Origin: GCA-002282575 sp964646525
GTDB lineage: Bacteria; Pseudomonadota; Gammaproteobacteria; Thiomicrospirales; Thiomicrospiraceae
Reading direction: 5' to 3'
Assembly (NCBI GenBank): GCA_964646525.1
Contig: CAZYER010000040.1
Coordinates: forward strand, 1 to 13,498
Length of the DNA: 13,498 nucleotides
In this document: in pieces, positions 6,998 through 13,315 of the stretch
How positions within the stretch are numbered: position 1 is the stretch's first letter
Layout of the letters: each line of letters begins with the position of its first letter
Notes under the pieces: model-generated
Seen by the model: the letters and a program-made list of their open reading frames with translations, nothing else
What the model was told of the DNA's origin: nothing
The model's database searches: none
Position numbers and translations under genes: made by a program

Positions 6998-7528
6998 TCA
7001 GCTTAATAGCTGTCGGGTCTTGACAGATTCATACAAGCTAAAACCAAAGGCATCTTCAAAGGCGGTGCGTAAAGCGGCATCCATCTCCGCTTGCTCTTCG
7101 TCAGTCAAACTGGCTTCTTCTAGCAAGTAACGCTGATAAATGGCATGCAGTTCAGTATTGTCGGTTTCATCAATCAACTGCTCGCAAAGCTCAATAATGA
7201 TGCTGGTTAGCTTGCTACGTTGATTTTTGGTTAGTTTACTAGTCTTTAAATGATTGTCAAACACACAAACCAATTTAACTTGCTCATTGACCAGTTGTTG
7301 TCTTAGCGGTTTATATTTGCCCGCTACTTGCCGTTGACACTGTTCATGCGCTTGCTGCCACTCTTCCAACACCGCTTTTTGTTTTTCGATCTTGTTTAGG
7401 GTAGCGTTGTATTTGCGTTGGGCGGGACTGAGTGGTTGTTCGCTCGTTGTTTCAATAGCAACCACAGACTGAGCATTGAAAGCAGTGAAAGGAGAGGATG
7501 GCATGACTGAGTTTCCGTCAAATGACAT
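6998..7528 (-). CDS. DnaJ-like protein lacking the J domain (hypothetical)
   Basis: This 176-residue soluble, helical protein resembles, from memory, the N-terminal half of J-domain proteins found in Pseudomonas and Acinetobacter. The shared core is LSPAQRKYNATLNKIEKQ, a coiled-coil stretch around LEEWQQAHEQCQRQ, and LTKNQRSKLTSIIIELCEQL. In those relatives a C-terminal J domain with an HPD motif follows. Here the frame ends at FGFSLYESVKTRQLLS and no HPD is present. The ATG at 7528 shares a base with the cbiA stop (TGATG), suggesting coupling; a second ATG at 7504 is a possible start. No cobalamin role is known to me. It may have been captured by the operon, or be a degraded chaperone gene that is still translated. 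Sequence composition is like its neighbours. Confidence 0.7.
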   Translation of the reverse strand: MSFDGNSVMPSSPFTAFNAQSVVAIETTSEQPLSPAQRKYNATLNKIEKQKAVLEEWQQAHEQCQRQVAGKYKPLRQQLVNEQVKLVCVFDNHLKTSKLTKNQRSKLTSIIIELCEQLIDETDNTELHAIYQRYLLEEASLTDEEQAEMDAALRTAFEDAFGFSLYESVKTRQLLS

Positions 7529-8814
7529 CAAACGAACAAAGCAGCAGTCGCTTTGGGGTTGCTGGGGAAATACAAATGAATGTAGCTTGCCGTCAATTTT
7601 CCTTGTCGGTAGACTTTTTCGCTTACTCCTTTGCCATGTGGATTAACCCCTTGTGTTAAGGGTTCAAGCTGCATCGTTAGGCTACTATGATGAAAAGTAT
7701 GGCCGCGTAATTCACCTTCAGGGAAATTGACCGCTTGCATACCTAAAGCAACCGGTCGGTTTTGCATGACAGCTTCACCCTCTAACAAGCCCCATAGTTT
7801 TCCAGTATTACCTGCTTTGTCTGTCAGTTGATTGAGTAAGACCAGCATGCCACCACATTCTGCCAGTATTGGTTTTCCTTGAGCGTGATGTTCCCGCAAT
7901 GAAATGGCTGTTTGGTGTGCGTTGGCAAGGGTTTCGAGATAGAGTTCAGGATAACCTCCCGTGAGATACACCGCATCACAGTCAGGAATCGTTTCATTCG
8001 CTAAGGGTGAAAAATAAACAATGTTTGCGCCCAAGGCTTTCAGGGTATCAACATTCGCTTGATACAAAAACGAAAAAGCTTTGTCTTTACTGATCGCAAT
8101 GGTTTTACCCGCTAATAGCTGAGGTGTTTCAGCTAACGCCTGGTTCGAGTTAAAATCGACTTGAGGCAGTTGTGTGGCGTCAGCTAAGCTAGTTTGAGCC
8201 AGTTGGTTCGCCATCTGCTGAATGCGTTGTTCCAGATCGGACAGTTCTTGCGCTTGCACCAAGCCTAGATGACGTTCGGGTAAGCTGGCATCGGCATTGC
8301 GACGAATTATCCCTTTTAATGGTGTGTCTTTGCGCACACTGCTGGCAATTAAATCGGCATGTAAGTCGCTGGCAACGCGATTGGCTAGAATACCCCAAAA
8401 AGGCAAGCTAGAACGATAAGTTGATAAACCATGTGCCAAAGCACCAAAGGTTTGTGCCATCGATGAGGCATCAATCACTGCCAATACAGGCACGCCCAAG
8501 GCTTCGGCTAAATCAGCCGAGGAGGGAGTTCCATCAAACAATCCCATTACGCCTTCGATGAGGATAATGTCGCTGGTTTTAGCTGCTTCTGCCAGTAAAC
8601 CGCGCAGATGGGCTTCACCACCCATCCACATATCCAGTTGATACACAGGCTGTCCTGTGGCGACTTCATGAATCATCGGATCAATAAAGTCGGGTCCTGT
8701 TTTGAAAATACGAACTCGCTTACCTTGCTGGCGATAGAGCCACGCCAAGCCAGCGGTAATGGTGGTTTTTCCTTGTCCCGATGCTGGCGCGACAATAAAC
8801 AGAGCCTGTGTCAT
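7528..8814 (-). CDS. cbiA: Cobyrinate a,c-diamide synthase (CbiA/CobB)
   Basis: This glutamine amidotransferase uses ATP to amidate the a and c carboxyls of cobyrinate (or its hydrogenobyrinate equivalent). It has 428 residues and two domains. The N-terminal synthetase begins with the P-loop APASGQGKTT (9-18) and contains FKTGPDFIDP and LIEGVMGLFDG. The C-terminal class-I glutaminase has YLTGGYPELY, the nucleophile Cys320 in ILAECGGM, and a catalytic histidine in YIHLYFPSNP (H413). The start ATG directly abuts the stop of the upstream membrane protein gene. There is no good Shine-Dalgarno, so it probably relies on coupling. No other corrin-ring gene lies in the window, so its substrate comes from genes elsewhere or from scavenged intermediates. 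The family call is firm. Confidence 0.94.
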   Translation of the reverse strand: MTQALFIVAPASGQGKTTITAGLAWLYRQQGKRVRIFKTGPDFIDPMIHEVATGQPVYQLDMWMGGEAHLRGLLAEAAKTSDIILIEGVMGLFDGTPSSADLAEALGVPVLAVIDASSMAQTFGALAHGLSTYRSSLPFWGILANRVASDLHADLIASSVRKDTPLKGIIRRNADASLPERHLGLVQAQELSDLEQRIQQMANQLAQTSLADATQLPQVDFNSNQALAETPQLLAGKTIAISKDKAFSFLYQANVDTLKALGANIVYFSPLANETIPDCDAVYLTGGYPELYLETLANAHQTAISLREHHAQGKPILAECGGMLVLLNQLTDKAGNTGKLWGLLEGEAVMQNRPVALGMQAVNFPEGELRGHTFHHSSLTMQLEPLTQGVNPHGKGVSEKVYRQGKLTASYIHLYFPSNPKATAALFV

Positions 8815-9390
8815 TTAGGCAGCTTGAGTGCTGCTGTGGCGTTTTGCCCAAGTGTTAAACGCCATGTGGGCGATCGTAGCAATGACCAAATAAACGGCAA
8901 GCCCTTCCAAATGACCGGGTAGGCGAGAGAGGTAGTCACTGAGCATAGCACTAAAGTCGGTTTCAAACTTGCCCGACAGGTAGTGAAAACTCGCTGCAGA
9001 AACGAAATAACCTAAAGCACCGGCAATCGGCGCGATAATTGAAAGGGTGACTAAGCTTTTTAGGTTTTCGCCTGCATAAAGACGCGCAAATAGCTGACCA
9101 CCTGCCCAATAAATCGCGTAAGAGATTAACAAAAATAGGTAGCTGTTGCTCAAGCAAAAATCAGTATTACCCGACCAAGTTAAGCCCGTAATGTCCATTG
9201 TCCAGACAATGGCAAAAGCGAGCGTCAGCACCCAAACTTTGCGGAAATACACACCAAGCAAGAAAAACAGCCCGATGGTTGAAGCGGGAATCAAGTCAAA
9301 GCTTAATGCATTGTGACCGCGTGTTGTGACCAGTAATAAAATCAGAAAAGCACCTAACAATAGTTGGTTGCGAATGGATAAGGTTGGCAT
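8815..9390 (-). CDS. btuM: BtuM-like membrane protein, candidate cobalamin transporter
   Basis: This 191-residue protein has about six hydrophobic helices (near 9-24, 31-49, 52-68, 83-101, 111-135, 160-181). Its size and layout fit the solitary ECF S-component BtuM, a proteobacterial B12 transporter in which a conserved cysteine near residue 80, in a loop after helix 3, binds cobalt of the corrinoid. Here the only cysteine is Cys79, in the segment TDFCLSNSYLF just before helix 4. It lies between cobO and cbiA under a cobalamin riboswitch, with no btuC or btuD nearby. The start is well supported by AGGAG about six bases upstream of the ATG. The name rests on topology, the cysteine position and context; I could not align it. 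Another cobalt or corrinoid membrane protein is the alternative. Confidence 0.6.
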   Translation of the reverse strand: MPTLSIRNQLLLGAFLILLLVTTRGHNALSFDLIPASTIGLFFLLGVYFRKVWVLTLAFAIVWTMDITGLTWSGNTDFCLSNSYLFLLISYAIYWAGGQLFARLYAGENLKSLVTLSIIAPIAGALGYFVSAASFHYLSGKFETDFSAMLSDYLSRLPGHLEGLAVYLVIATIAHMAFNTWAKRHSSTQAA

Positions 9391-9405
9391 ATTTTTCTCC
9401 TAAAT

Positions 9406-10008
9406 TTATAACTCAATTCCATGCTGGGCTTTAATACCCGATTTGTAGGCATGTTTAATTTCTTTGACTTCACTGACGGTGTCAGCAACATCAATTAGTG
9501 CTTGTGGTGCACCGCGCCCTGTAATCACAACGTGTTGCATAAAGGGGCGTGTGGCCAAATCGGCTAACACTTGCTCAGTGTCTAAGTAACGCATTCGCAA
9601 CACAATATTCAATTCATCAAGTAGAATCATGTCGTAGCTATCGTCGGCAAGGAAGGCTTTAACCTGCTCCCAAGCTTTTTGCGCACTCGCGATGTCTTTT
9701 TCAATGTTCTGCGTTTCCCAAGTAAAACCATCGCCCATGACATGGTAGCTAACTTCTTCGGGAAAACGACGAAAAAATGCTTCTTCACCCGTGCTGTAAC
9801 TACCTTTGATAAATTGTACCACGCCAACCTTCATGCCGTGACCTAAAGCGCGTGCCACCATACCAAAACCTGAAGAGGATTTTCCTTTACCATCACCCGT
9901 CATGACAAGAATGAGACCTTTTTCATCGGTAGCCCGTGCCATACCTGCATCGACAATTTCTTTGTGCTTTTTCATGCGATTGGCATGGTTTTCTGGATTG
10001 ATGTTCAT
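9406..10008 (-). CDS. cobO: Cob(I)yrinic acid a,c-diamide adenosyltransferase (CobO/BtuR)
   Basis: This 200-residue cytoplasmic enzyme transfers the adenosyl group of ATP to the Co(I) corrinoid, giving the coenzyme form. It carries the CobA/CobO P-loop variant TGDGKGKSSS (37-46), a DE pair in MILLDELNIVLRMRYL (131-132), VVITGRGAP (160-168), and the typical end HAYKSGIKAQHGIEL. The ATG at 10008 is chosen because AAGGAAG lies six bases upstream and MNINPENHANRMKKH matches normal family N-termini. The longer frame to 10062 runs into btuF. The Shine-Dalgarno overlaps the btuF stop, so the two are probably coupled. Confidence 0.95.
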   Translation of the reverse strand: MNINPENHANRMKKHKEIVDAGMARATDEKGLILVMTGDGKGKSSSGFGMVARALGHGMKVGVVQFIKGSYSTGEEAFFRRFPEEVSYHVMGDGFTWETQNIEKDIASAQKAWEQVKAFLADDSYDMILLDELNIVLRMRYLDTEQVLADLATRPFMQHVVITGRGAPQALIDVADTVSEVKEIKHAYKSGIKAQHGIEL

Positions 10009-10018
10009 AGAGACTTCC

Positions 10019-10831
10019 TTAGTTTTGTTGCCAAATAGATTGTATGGCAATGAGTTGGTCAATGCCGTTTAAGAGTGTGGGAGAGGGATGTAAAAAATAG
10101 TCGCCGTTAAGCACGACTAATTGTGTAATTTTCGGTAAGTCGAGCAAACCACAGGTTTCAGCAGTGGTTTGATGAAATACCGCGATTAAATCGGGTTGAA
10201 GTGATTGAATGAGCGCCAGTGTTTGTTGCTCGTTTTTGTCTTGTCCTAAATTGATGACACGTTTTTCAAAATCGACTACTTGAAAGTTTGCCTGCGTAAA
10301 TAAATCGCCTAACCAGCTTTGTTTGCCATAAGCATAGGGTTGTTTACCACAGCTTGAAAGCAGCAAAATACGTTTTTGTTTGCCATCAACTTGGGCGAGT
10401 TTGTTATGCCAACGTGTTGCGAAGGCTTCTGCTTGTGCTAAAGCAGTAGAGTCCTGCGTCGCTTGAGCGATGTCGATTAGGTTGTCGCTGATTTGTGCCA
10501 TGTTGTTGAAACTGTCTAAGCGCAACGCCTTTGCATTCGGTGGCGTAGTTTTTTCAAAGACATCTGGTTTTGTCCAAGTAGACGTGATCCAAAGATCGGG
10601 TTTCAGTGCGGCAATCGCTGATGCGTCGGGATCCATTACGCCACCTGTTTGTGCTAAGCCAAGCTTGGCATCATAACGGCTGGTACCGACAATGCAGTTT
10701 TTTAAGCCTAAATATTCGAGTTGATGGGTGATGTAAGGAGACTGGCTGATGATGCGCGGGCATTCAGCGAGCGTGATAACACTCCATAACAGTGCAAAGA
10801 GACCGAAAGTGAGTTGAAATGGTGTTTTCAT
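10019..10831 (-). CDS. btuF: Periplasmic cobalamin-binding protein (BtuF-like)
   Basis: This is a class-III (helical backbone) ABC-type substrate-binding protein of 270 residues, close to E. coli BtuF in length. A signal peptide (FQLTFGLFALLWSVITLA, cleavage before ECPRII) leads to the opening strand PRIISQSPYITHQLEYLGL. Then come GTSRYDAKLGLAQTGGVMDP, LKPDLWITSTW, and in the second lobe KRILLLSSCGKQPYAYGKQS and LQPDLIAVF. It should receive corrinoid delivered by BtuB. The internal ATG at 10831 is preferred: the first ATG (10846) lies one base after a terminator-like stem and has no Shine-Dalgarno, and the signal peptide fits the second. The partners BtuC and BtuD are missing from the window. 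A heme- or siderophore-binding relative is possible from sequence alone, but the context argues for cobalamin. Confidence 0.85.
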   Translation of the reverse strand: MKTPFQLTFGLFALLWSVITLAECPRIISQSPYITHQLEYLGLKNCIVGTSRYDAKLGLAQTGGVMDPDASAIAALKPDLWITSTWTKPDVFEKTTPPNAKALRLDSFNNMAQISDNLIDIAQATQDSTALAQAEAFATRWHNKLAQVDGKQKRILLLSSCGKQPYAYGKQSWLGDLFTQANFQVVDFEKRVINLGQDKNEQQTLALIQSLQPDLIAVFHQTTAETCGLLDLPKITQLVVLNGDYFLHPSPTLLNGIDQLIAIQSIWQQN

Positions 10832-10846
10832 GTGTTGACTCTTCAT

Positions 10847-10875
10847 AAAAGCGCCGCAAGTTATGCGGCGCTTTT
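10847..10875 (-). terminator. Terminator-like hairpin between btuB and btuF
   Basis: A perfect 12-bp inverted repeat (10847-10858 with 10864-10875, loop of five) has the GC-rich core GCGCCGCA and flanking A4/T4. It is symmetrical, so it has four T on each strand. It begins a few bases after the btuB stop and ends just before the first possible btuF ATG. In the operon direction it could stop part of the transcripts, giving more btuB than downstream message, or protect the btuB mRNA 3' end. Confidence 0.75.
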
Positions 10876-10881
10876 AATGAG

Positions 10882-12792
10882 TTAAAACTTATATTCCACA
10901 CCCGCTAAGAAGGTGCGGGGTGAGTAGGCGTAGTAGGTACCGTTGGCAATGGTGTTATTGCCGTAAGCCTGTATGATGCGTTCACCAGTTAAATTAACCC
11001 CTTTTACAAACACACGAATTTCTTTGTTCCATTGATAACTGGCATTGGCGTGCCACAACCAATAGTTGCCTGTATCAGGGCTAAGTTGCGTGGCTGTTGG
11101 TGTGGTAACATAATCTAGGCGGGTGCCAACAAATTGAGTTTGCAATCCTAAGACTGTTTTCGTTAATCCTAAATAAGTCCAGTCGATACTGCCACTAGTT
11201 TCGGGACGACGAGCAAGTGGGATCCCTGTTTGTGCTTTCGCATCTAATACCTGATAGGTGAGGGTCACTTCTGATGCTAAACTGGGTAAAGACTCACTGG
11301 CTTTCCATTGCCAGCCGTTCAGTTGTGAGTCACCAGAACGATTAAAATAGTTACGATTCGCTGCGTCGTAATCGATCAAATCGGTTACTTTATCTTCAAA
11401 TCGCGTGACACTGTAACCTTTCCAACCTAGGCTGACTTCTTTGCTCTCGACCGTTTCTGGGCGAAGGCTACCAACATCGCTACGCGCAACGGCTTGAAAA
11501 CTGGCATCGTATTGAATGAATCGCTCGAATAGGTTGGGCATGCGACGCGTATCGGCAAAATTGATCGAGAAATAAGCCTCTTTAGTCAGCATTTGTTTGA
11601 TGCCTACACGCTTGCCAGTGTAACTATTGTAGTCGTTAAAATCGTCGTTACGTAAACTTAAATTGACAATGGTAGGGTGTTCTGATTGTGGTAAATGGAA
11701 GCTTTGCGTGCGTGCTACAAACAGCCCTTGTTGAATTTGTGATTTGCCAATATTGGCATTACTCATTTTATCGCTGGTTTGCTCCGATTTAACCGCACCA
11801 AAAGTCCAACTGCCAAGGCTATCTTTACGATTGGCGGTGATGCTTTGTTGATTCATTTTTGAGTTGAATATAGAGCGATTAAAGTCACGACTGATATCGC
11901 CTTGTTGCACATTTAATGCAAATTGCCAGTTGGCAACGCTAAATTTATAGGTCGCCCCCAGTGTTTGTTGTTGATAGGTTAAATAGTTAGGCGCATTGAC
12001 GCTGGTTGTTGTTGTGCCATCGTAGTTACCACGGGCATCGGCTTTAATGGCACTCACTTCTAAGCGTTGATTGCTGGTAATATTCCAACCCAGTTTGGCA
12101 TTGAGGGTATCGTTACGATAACCATCTTTTTCGTAGGCTAAAGGGTTTTGTTTATTGCCATTGGGCATAGGTGTGGTCGATGAAAACTCATCGCTGCTTA
12201 ACCCTGTATAGCCAATGCGAGCATCGAAAGCTTTATTGGCATAGCTTACACTGCCTTTCGTTTGTTTTTGACCCAAATCTCCCATGGTATAGGCAATTGA
12301 ACCATGAGTACCTTGGGTAGCCTTTTTAGTAATAACATTAACTACGCCTGCTGCTGCATCTGCACCCCAAATACCCGCTTGAGCACCTTCGATGATTTCG
12401 ATGCGTTCAATGTCACTTACCAGTAAATGTTGCCACTGAGCGCCTCCCGTACTGGAAGGATCATTAAAGCGCATACCATCGACTAATAATAAGGTGCGCT
12501 TACTATCGTGTCCGCGTAAATAAACTGTCGAGCTTGTTCCTAAGCCACCATTGCTGTAGTTGGCAATACCACCAATACGATCTAAGGCTTCGGGGAGGGT
12601 TTGAATGGCTTTTTCTTGCAGCTGTTCGCTGGTAATGACGGTGATATTACCCGTGTAATCGGCTTTAGATTGTTCAACGCGTGTGGCGGAAACAATCACC
12701 TGATCTAGATTGGTTGCGTTAGCCCAAAGTGGCGATACAAAGCAACTTGCAACCGCAAGGCTTAATAGGGTTGGTTTTTTATAAAAGCTCAT
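10882..12792 (-). CDS. btuB: TonB-dependent outer-membrane cobalamin receptor BtuB
   Basis: This is a 636-residue outer-membrane beta-barrel receptor that imports vitamin B12 with energy from TonB. It has a signal peptide (core LLSLAVASCFVSPLWA), a TonB box near residues 30-38 (DQVIVSATR, cf. DTLVVTANR in E. coli BtuB), a plug domain with NITVITSEQLQ, VYLRGHDSKRTLLLVDGMRF, IERIEIIEGAQAGIWGADA and GVVNVITKK, then a long barrel with alternating beta strands. It ends in phenylalanine (AGVEYKF) as expected for BAM recognition. Length is close to E. coli BtuB. The ATG has AAGGA eight bases upstream. It is the first gene after a cobalamin riboswitch, which settles substrate identity among TonB receptors. 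Expression should fall when cobalamin is plentiful. Confidence 0.95.
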   Translation of the reverse strand: MSFYKKPTLLSLAVASCFVSPLWANATNLDQVIVSATRVEQSKADYTGNITVITSEQLQEKAIQTLPEALDRIGGIANYSNGGLGTSSTVYLRGHDSKRTLLLVDGMRFNDPSSTGGAQWQHLLVSDIERIEIIEGAQAGIWGADAAAGVVNVITKKATQGTHGSIAYTMGDLGQKQTKGSVSYANKAFDARIGYTGLSSDEFSSTTPMPNGNKQNPLAYEKDGYRNDTLNAKLGWNITSNQRLEVSAIKADARGNYDGTTTTSVNAPNYLTYQQQTLGATYKFSVANWQFALNVQQGDISRDFNRSIFNSKMNQQSITANRKDSLGSWTFGAVKSEQTSDKMSNANIGKSQIQQGLFVARTQSFHLPQSEHPTIVNLSLRNDDFNDYNSYTGKRVGIKQMLTKEAYFSINFADTRRMPNLFERFIQYDASFQAVARSDVGSLRPETVESKEVSLGWKGYSVTRFEDKVTDLIDYDAANRNYFNRSGDSQLNGWQWKASESLPSLASEVTLTYQVLDAKAQTGIPLARRPETSGSIDWTYLGLTKTVLGLQTQFVGTRLDYVTTPTATQLSPDTGNYWLWHANASYQWNKEIRVFVKGVNLTGERIIQAYGNNTIANGTYYAYSPRTFLAGVEYKF

Positions 12793-12801
12793 TGGAAAAA
12801 T

Positions 12802-12830
12802 CCTTCGTTACTTTGACAATAAAACGAAAG
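12802..12830 (-). promoter_or_regulatory. Hairpin masking the btuB Shine-Dalgarno
   Basis: On the - strand CTTTCGTT (12830-12823) can pair with AACGAAGG (12809-12802) in an 8-bp stem with one G-U and a 13-base loop. The 3' arm contains most of the AAGGA Shine-Dalgarno (12805-12801). This is the arrangement expected of a riboswitch expression platform acting on translation initiation. The pairing is read directly; its use in regulation is inferred. Confidence 0.6.
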
Positions 12831-12842
12831 ACAAACGGAAAC

Positions 12843-12858
12843 ACCAGTGTTCACTGGT
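12843..12858 (-). promoter_or_regulatory. Second hairpin in the btuB leader (expression platform)
   Basis: ACCAGTGAACACTGGT is a self-complementary segment (6-7 bp arms) between the aptamer and the ribosome-binding-site hairpin. The following bases are T-rich but interrupted (GTTTCCGTTTGTCTTTCG), so an intrinsic terminator is possible but weak. Its 5' arm ACCAGTG is also complementary to CACTGGT within the aptamer (12993-12987), giving an alternative 7-bp pairing. Confidence 0.4.
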
Positions 12859-12903
12859 TTAAAACAGAAATAAGTCACTCAAGTCTGCTTTGCCGTATTG
12901 CCC

Positions 12904-13108
12904 ACCGCAATCGGTAAATTTGTCTTATTAGGCCGGTATCCAGACTTAAGAGCATTTTCATTTCACCTTCCCGAATCAGTGCGCTGACCAGTGGTTGTGA
13001 CGAATCGTCACGCAAAATGTTTTCTCTATTACTGTTGCGGGGGCAGTGTCGGCATTGCACCGAACTTCCCGTTTAACGCTTAACGGTTCAGTTAAACGCA
13101 CCTAATAA
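12904..13108 (-). ncRNA. Cobalamin riboswitch (class-I-like) controlling btuB operon
   Basis: The - strand leader holds the conserved cobalamin aptamer. P1 is a perfect 8-bp stem, TTATTAGG (13108-13101) with CCTAATAA (12932-12925). The core has GGGAA (13070-13066), CGGTGCAATGCCGACAC (13062-13046), a CCCCCGCAACAGTAAT stretch (13043-13028), and the B12 box AGTCTGGATACCGGCC (12946-12931, consensus AGYCMGGAGACCKGCC). A peripheral hairpin GTGACG/CGTCAC lies at 12997-13011. Just 3' of P1 a small hairpin ACCG-ATTG-CGGT (12915-12904) fits P13: ATTGC in it is complementary to GCAAT of loop L5 (13058-13054), the kissing pair of class-I cobalamin riboswitches. Ligand-stabilised L5-L13 contact normally favours repression. 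It precedes btuB by about 110 bases. Confidence 0.93.
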
Positions 13109-13124
13109 TCATGTTTACAGCGCA

Positions 13125-13153
13125 ATTTTAGCACAAACTAGGCACATGGTTAA
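13125..13153 (-). promoter_or_regulatory. Sigma70-type promoter of the btuB operon
   Basis: TTAACC (13153-13148) and TAAAAT (13130-13125) are separated by exactly 17 bases, and TG precedes the -10 as an extended element (TGCTAAAAT). Transcription would start near 13118, about ten bases before the P1 stem of the riboswitch, which is the expected position. Confidence 0.65.
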
Positions 13154-13172
13154 GGCGCTTGGTCTGCTGCTG

Positions 13173-13181
13173 TGTTAAAAT
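13173..13181 (+). promoter_or_regulatory. Possible extended -10 promoter for tRNA-Arg
   Basis: TGTTAAAAT is an extended -10 element located 18 bases before the tRNA. No good -35 is seen at the proper spacing. It faces away from the btuB promoter, whose -10 is about 45 bases to the left. Confidence 0.4.
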
Positions 13182-13198
13182 ACTGTTCTTGTCTTTAA

Positions 13199-13275
13199 GC
13201 GCCCGTAGCTCAGCTGGATAGAGTATCGCCCTCCGAAGGCGGTGGTCGGACGTTCGAATCGTCTCGGGCGCGCCA
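13199..13275 (+). tRNA. tRNA-Arg (anticodon CCG)
   Basis: A complete 77-base cloverleaf is present. The acceptor stem is GCGCCCG with CGGGCGC, the discriminator is G, and CCA is encoded. The D arm is GCTC...GAGT. The anticodon stem TCGCC/GGCGG closes the loop CTCCGAA with anticodon CCG, which reads CGG arginine codons. The T arm is GGACG-TTCGAAT-CGTCT. The tRNA stands alone. Its 3' end is a common class of integration site for mobile elements, but only one copy of that sequence is visible here. Confidence 0.97.
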
Positions 13276-13289
13276 ATAAATTTCAATTT

Positions 13290-13315
13290 AAACAGTTGAT
13301 TAGCGCTGTTTTTAT
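13290..13315 (+). terminator. Weak intrinsic terminator after tRNA-Arg
   Basis: AAACAG (13290-13295) and CTGTTT (13306-13311) form a 6-bp stem with a ten-base loop, running into TTTTTATCTTTCTT. The stem is AT-rich and short, so it is only a moderate candidate. It lies 15 bases after the CCA end, where a tRNA terminator is expected. Confidence 0.4.

Noticed and set aside
8608..8922. 104-residue + strand frame across the btuM/cbiA junction
   Set aside because: It is antisense to two genes whose frames have clear family motifs.
10009..10062. Longer N-terminus for CobO
   Set aside because: The ATG at 10008 has a strong Shine-Dalgarno six bases upstream; the extension overlaps the btuF coding end.
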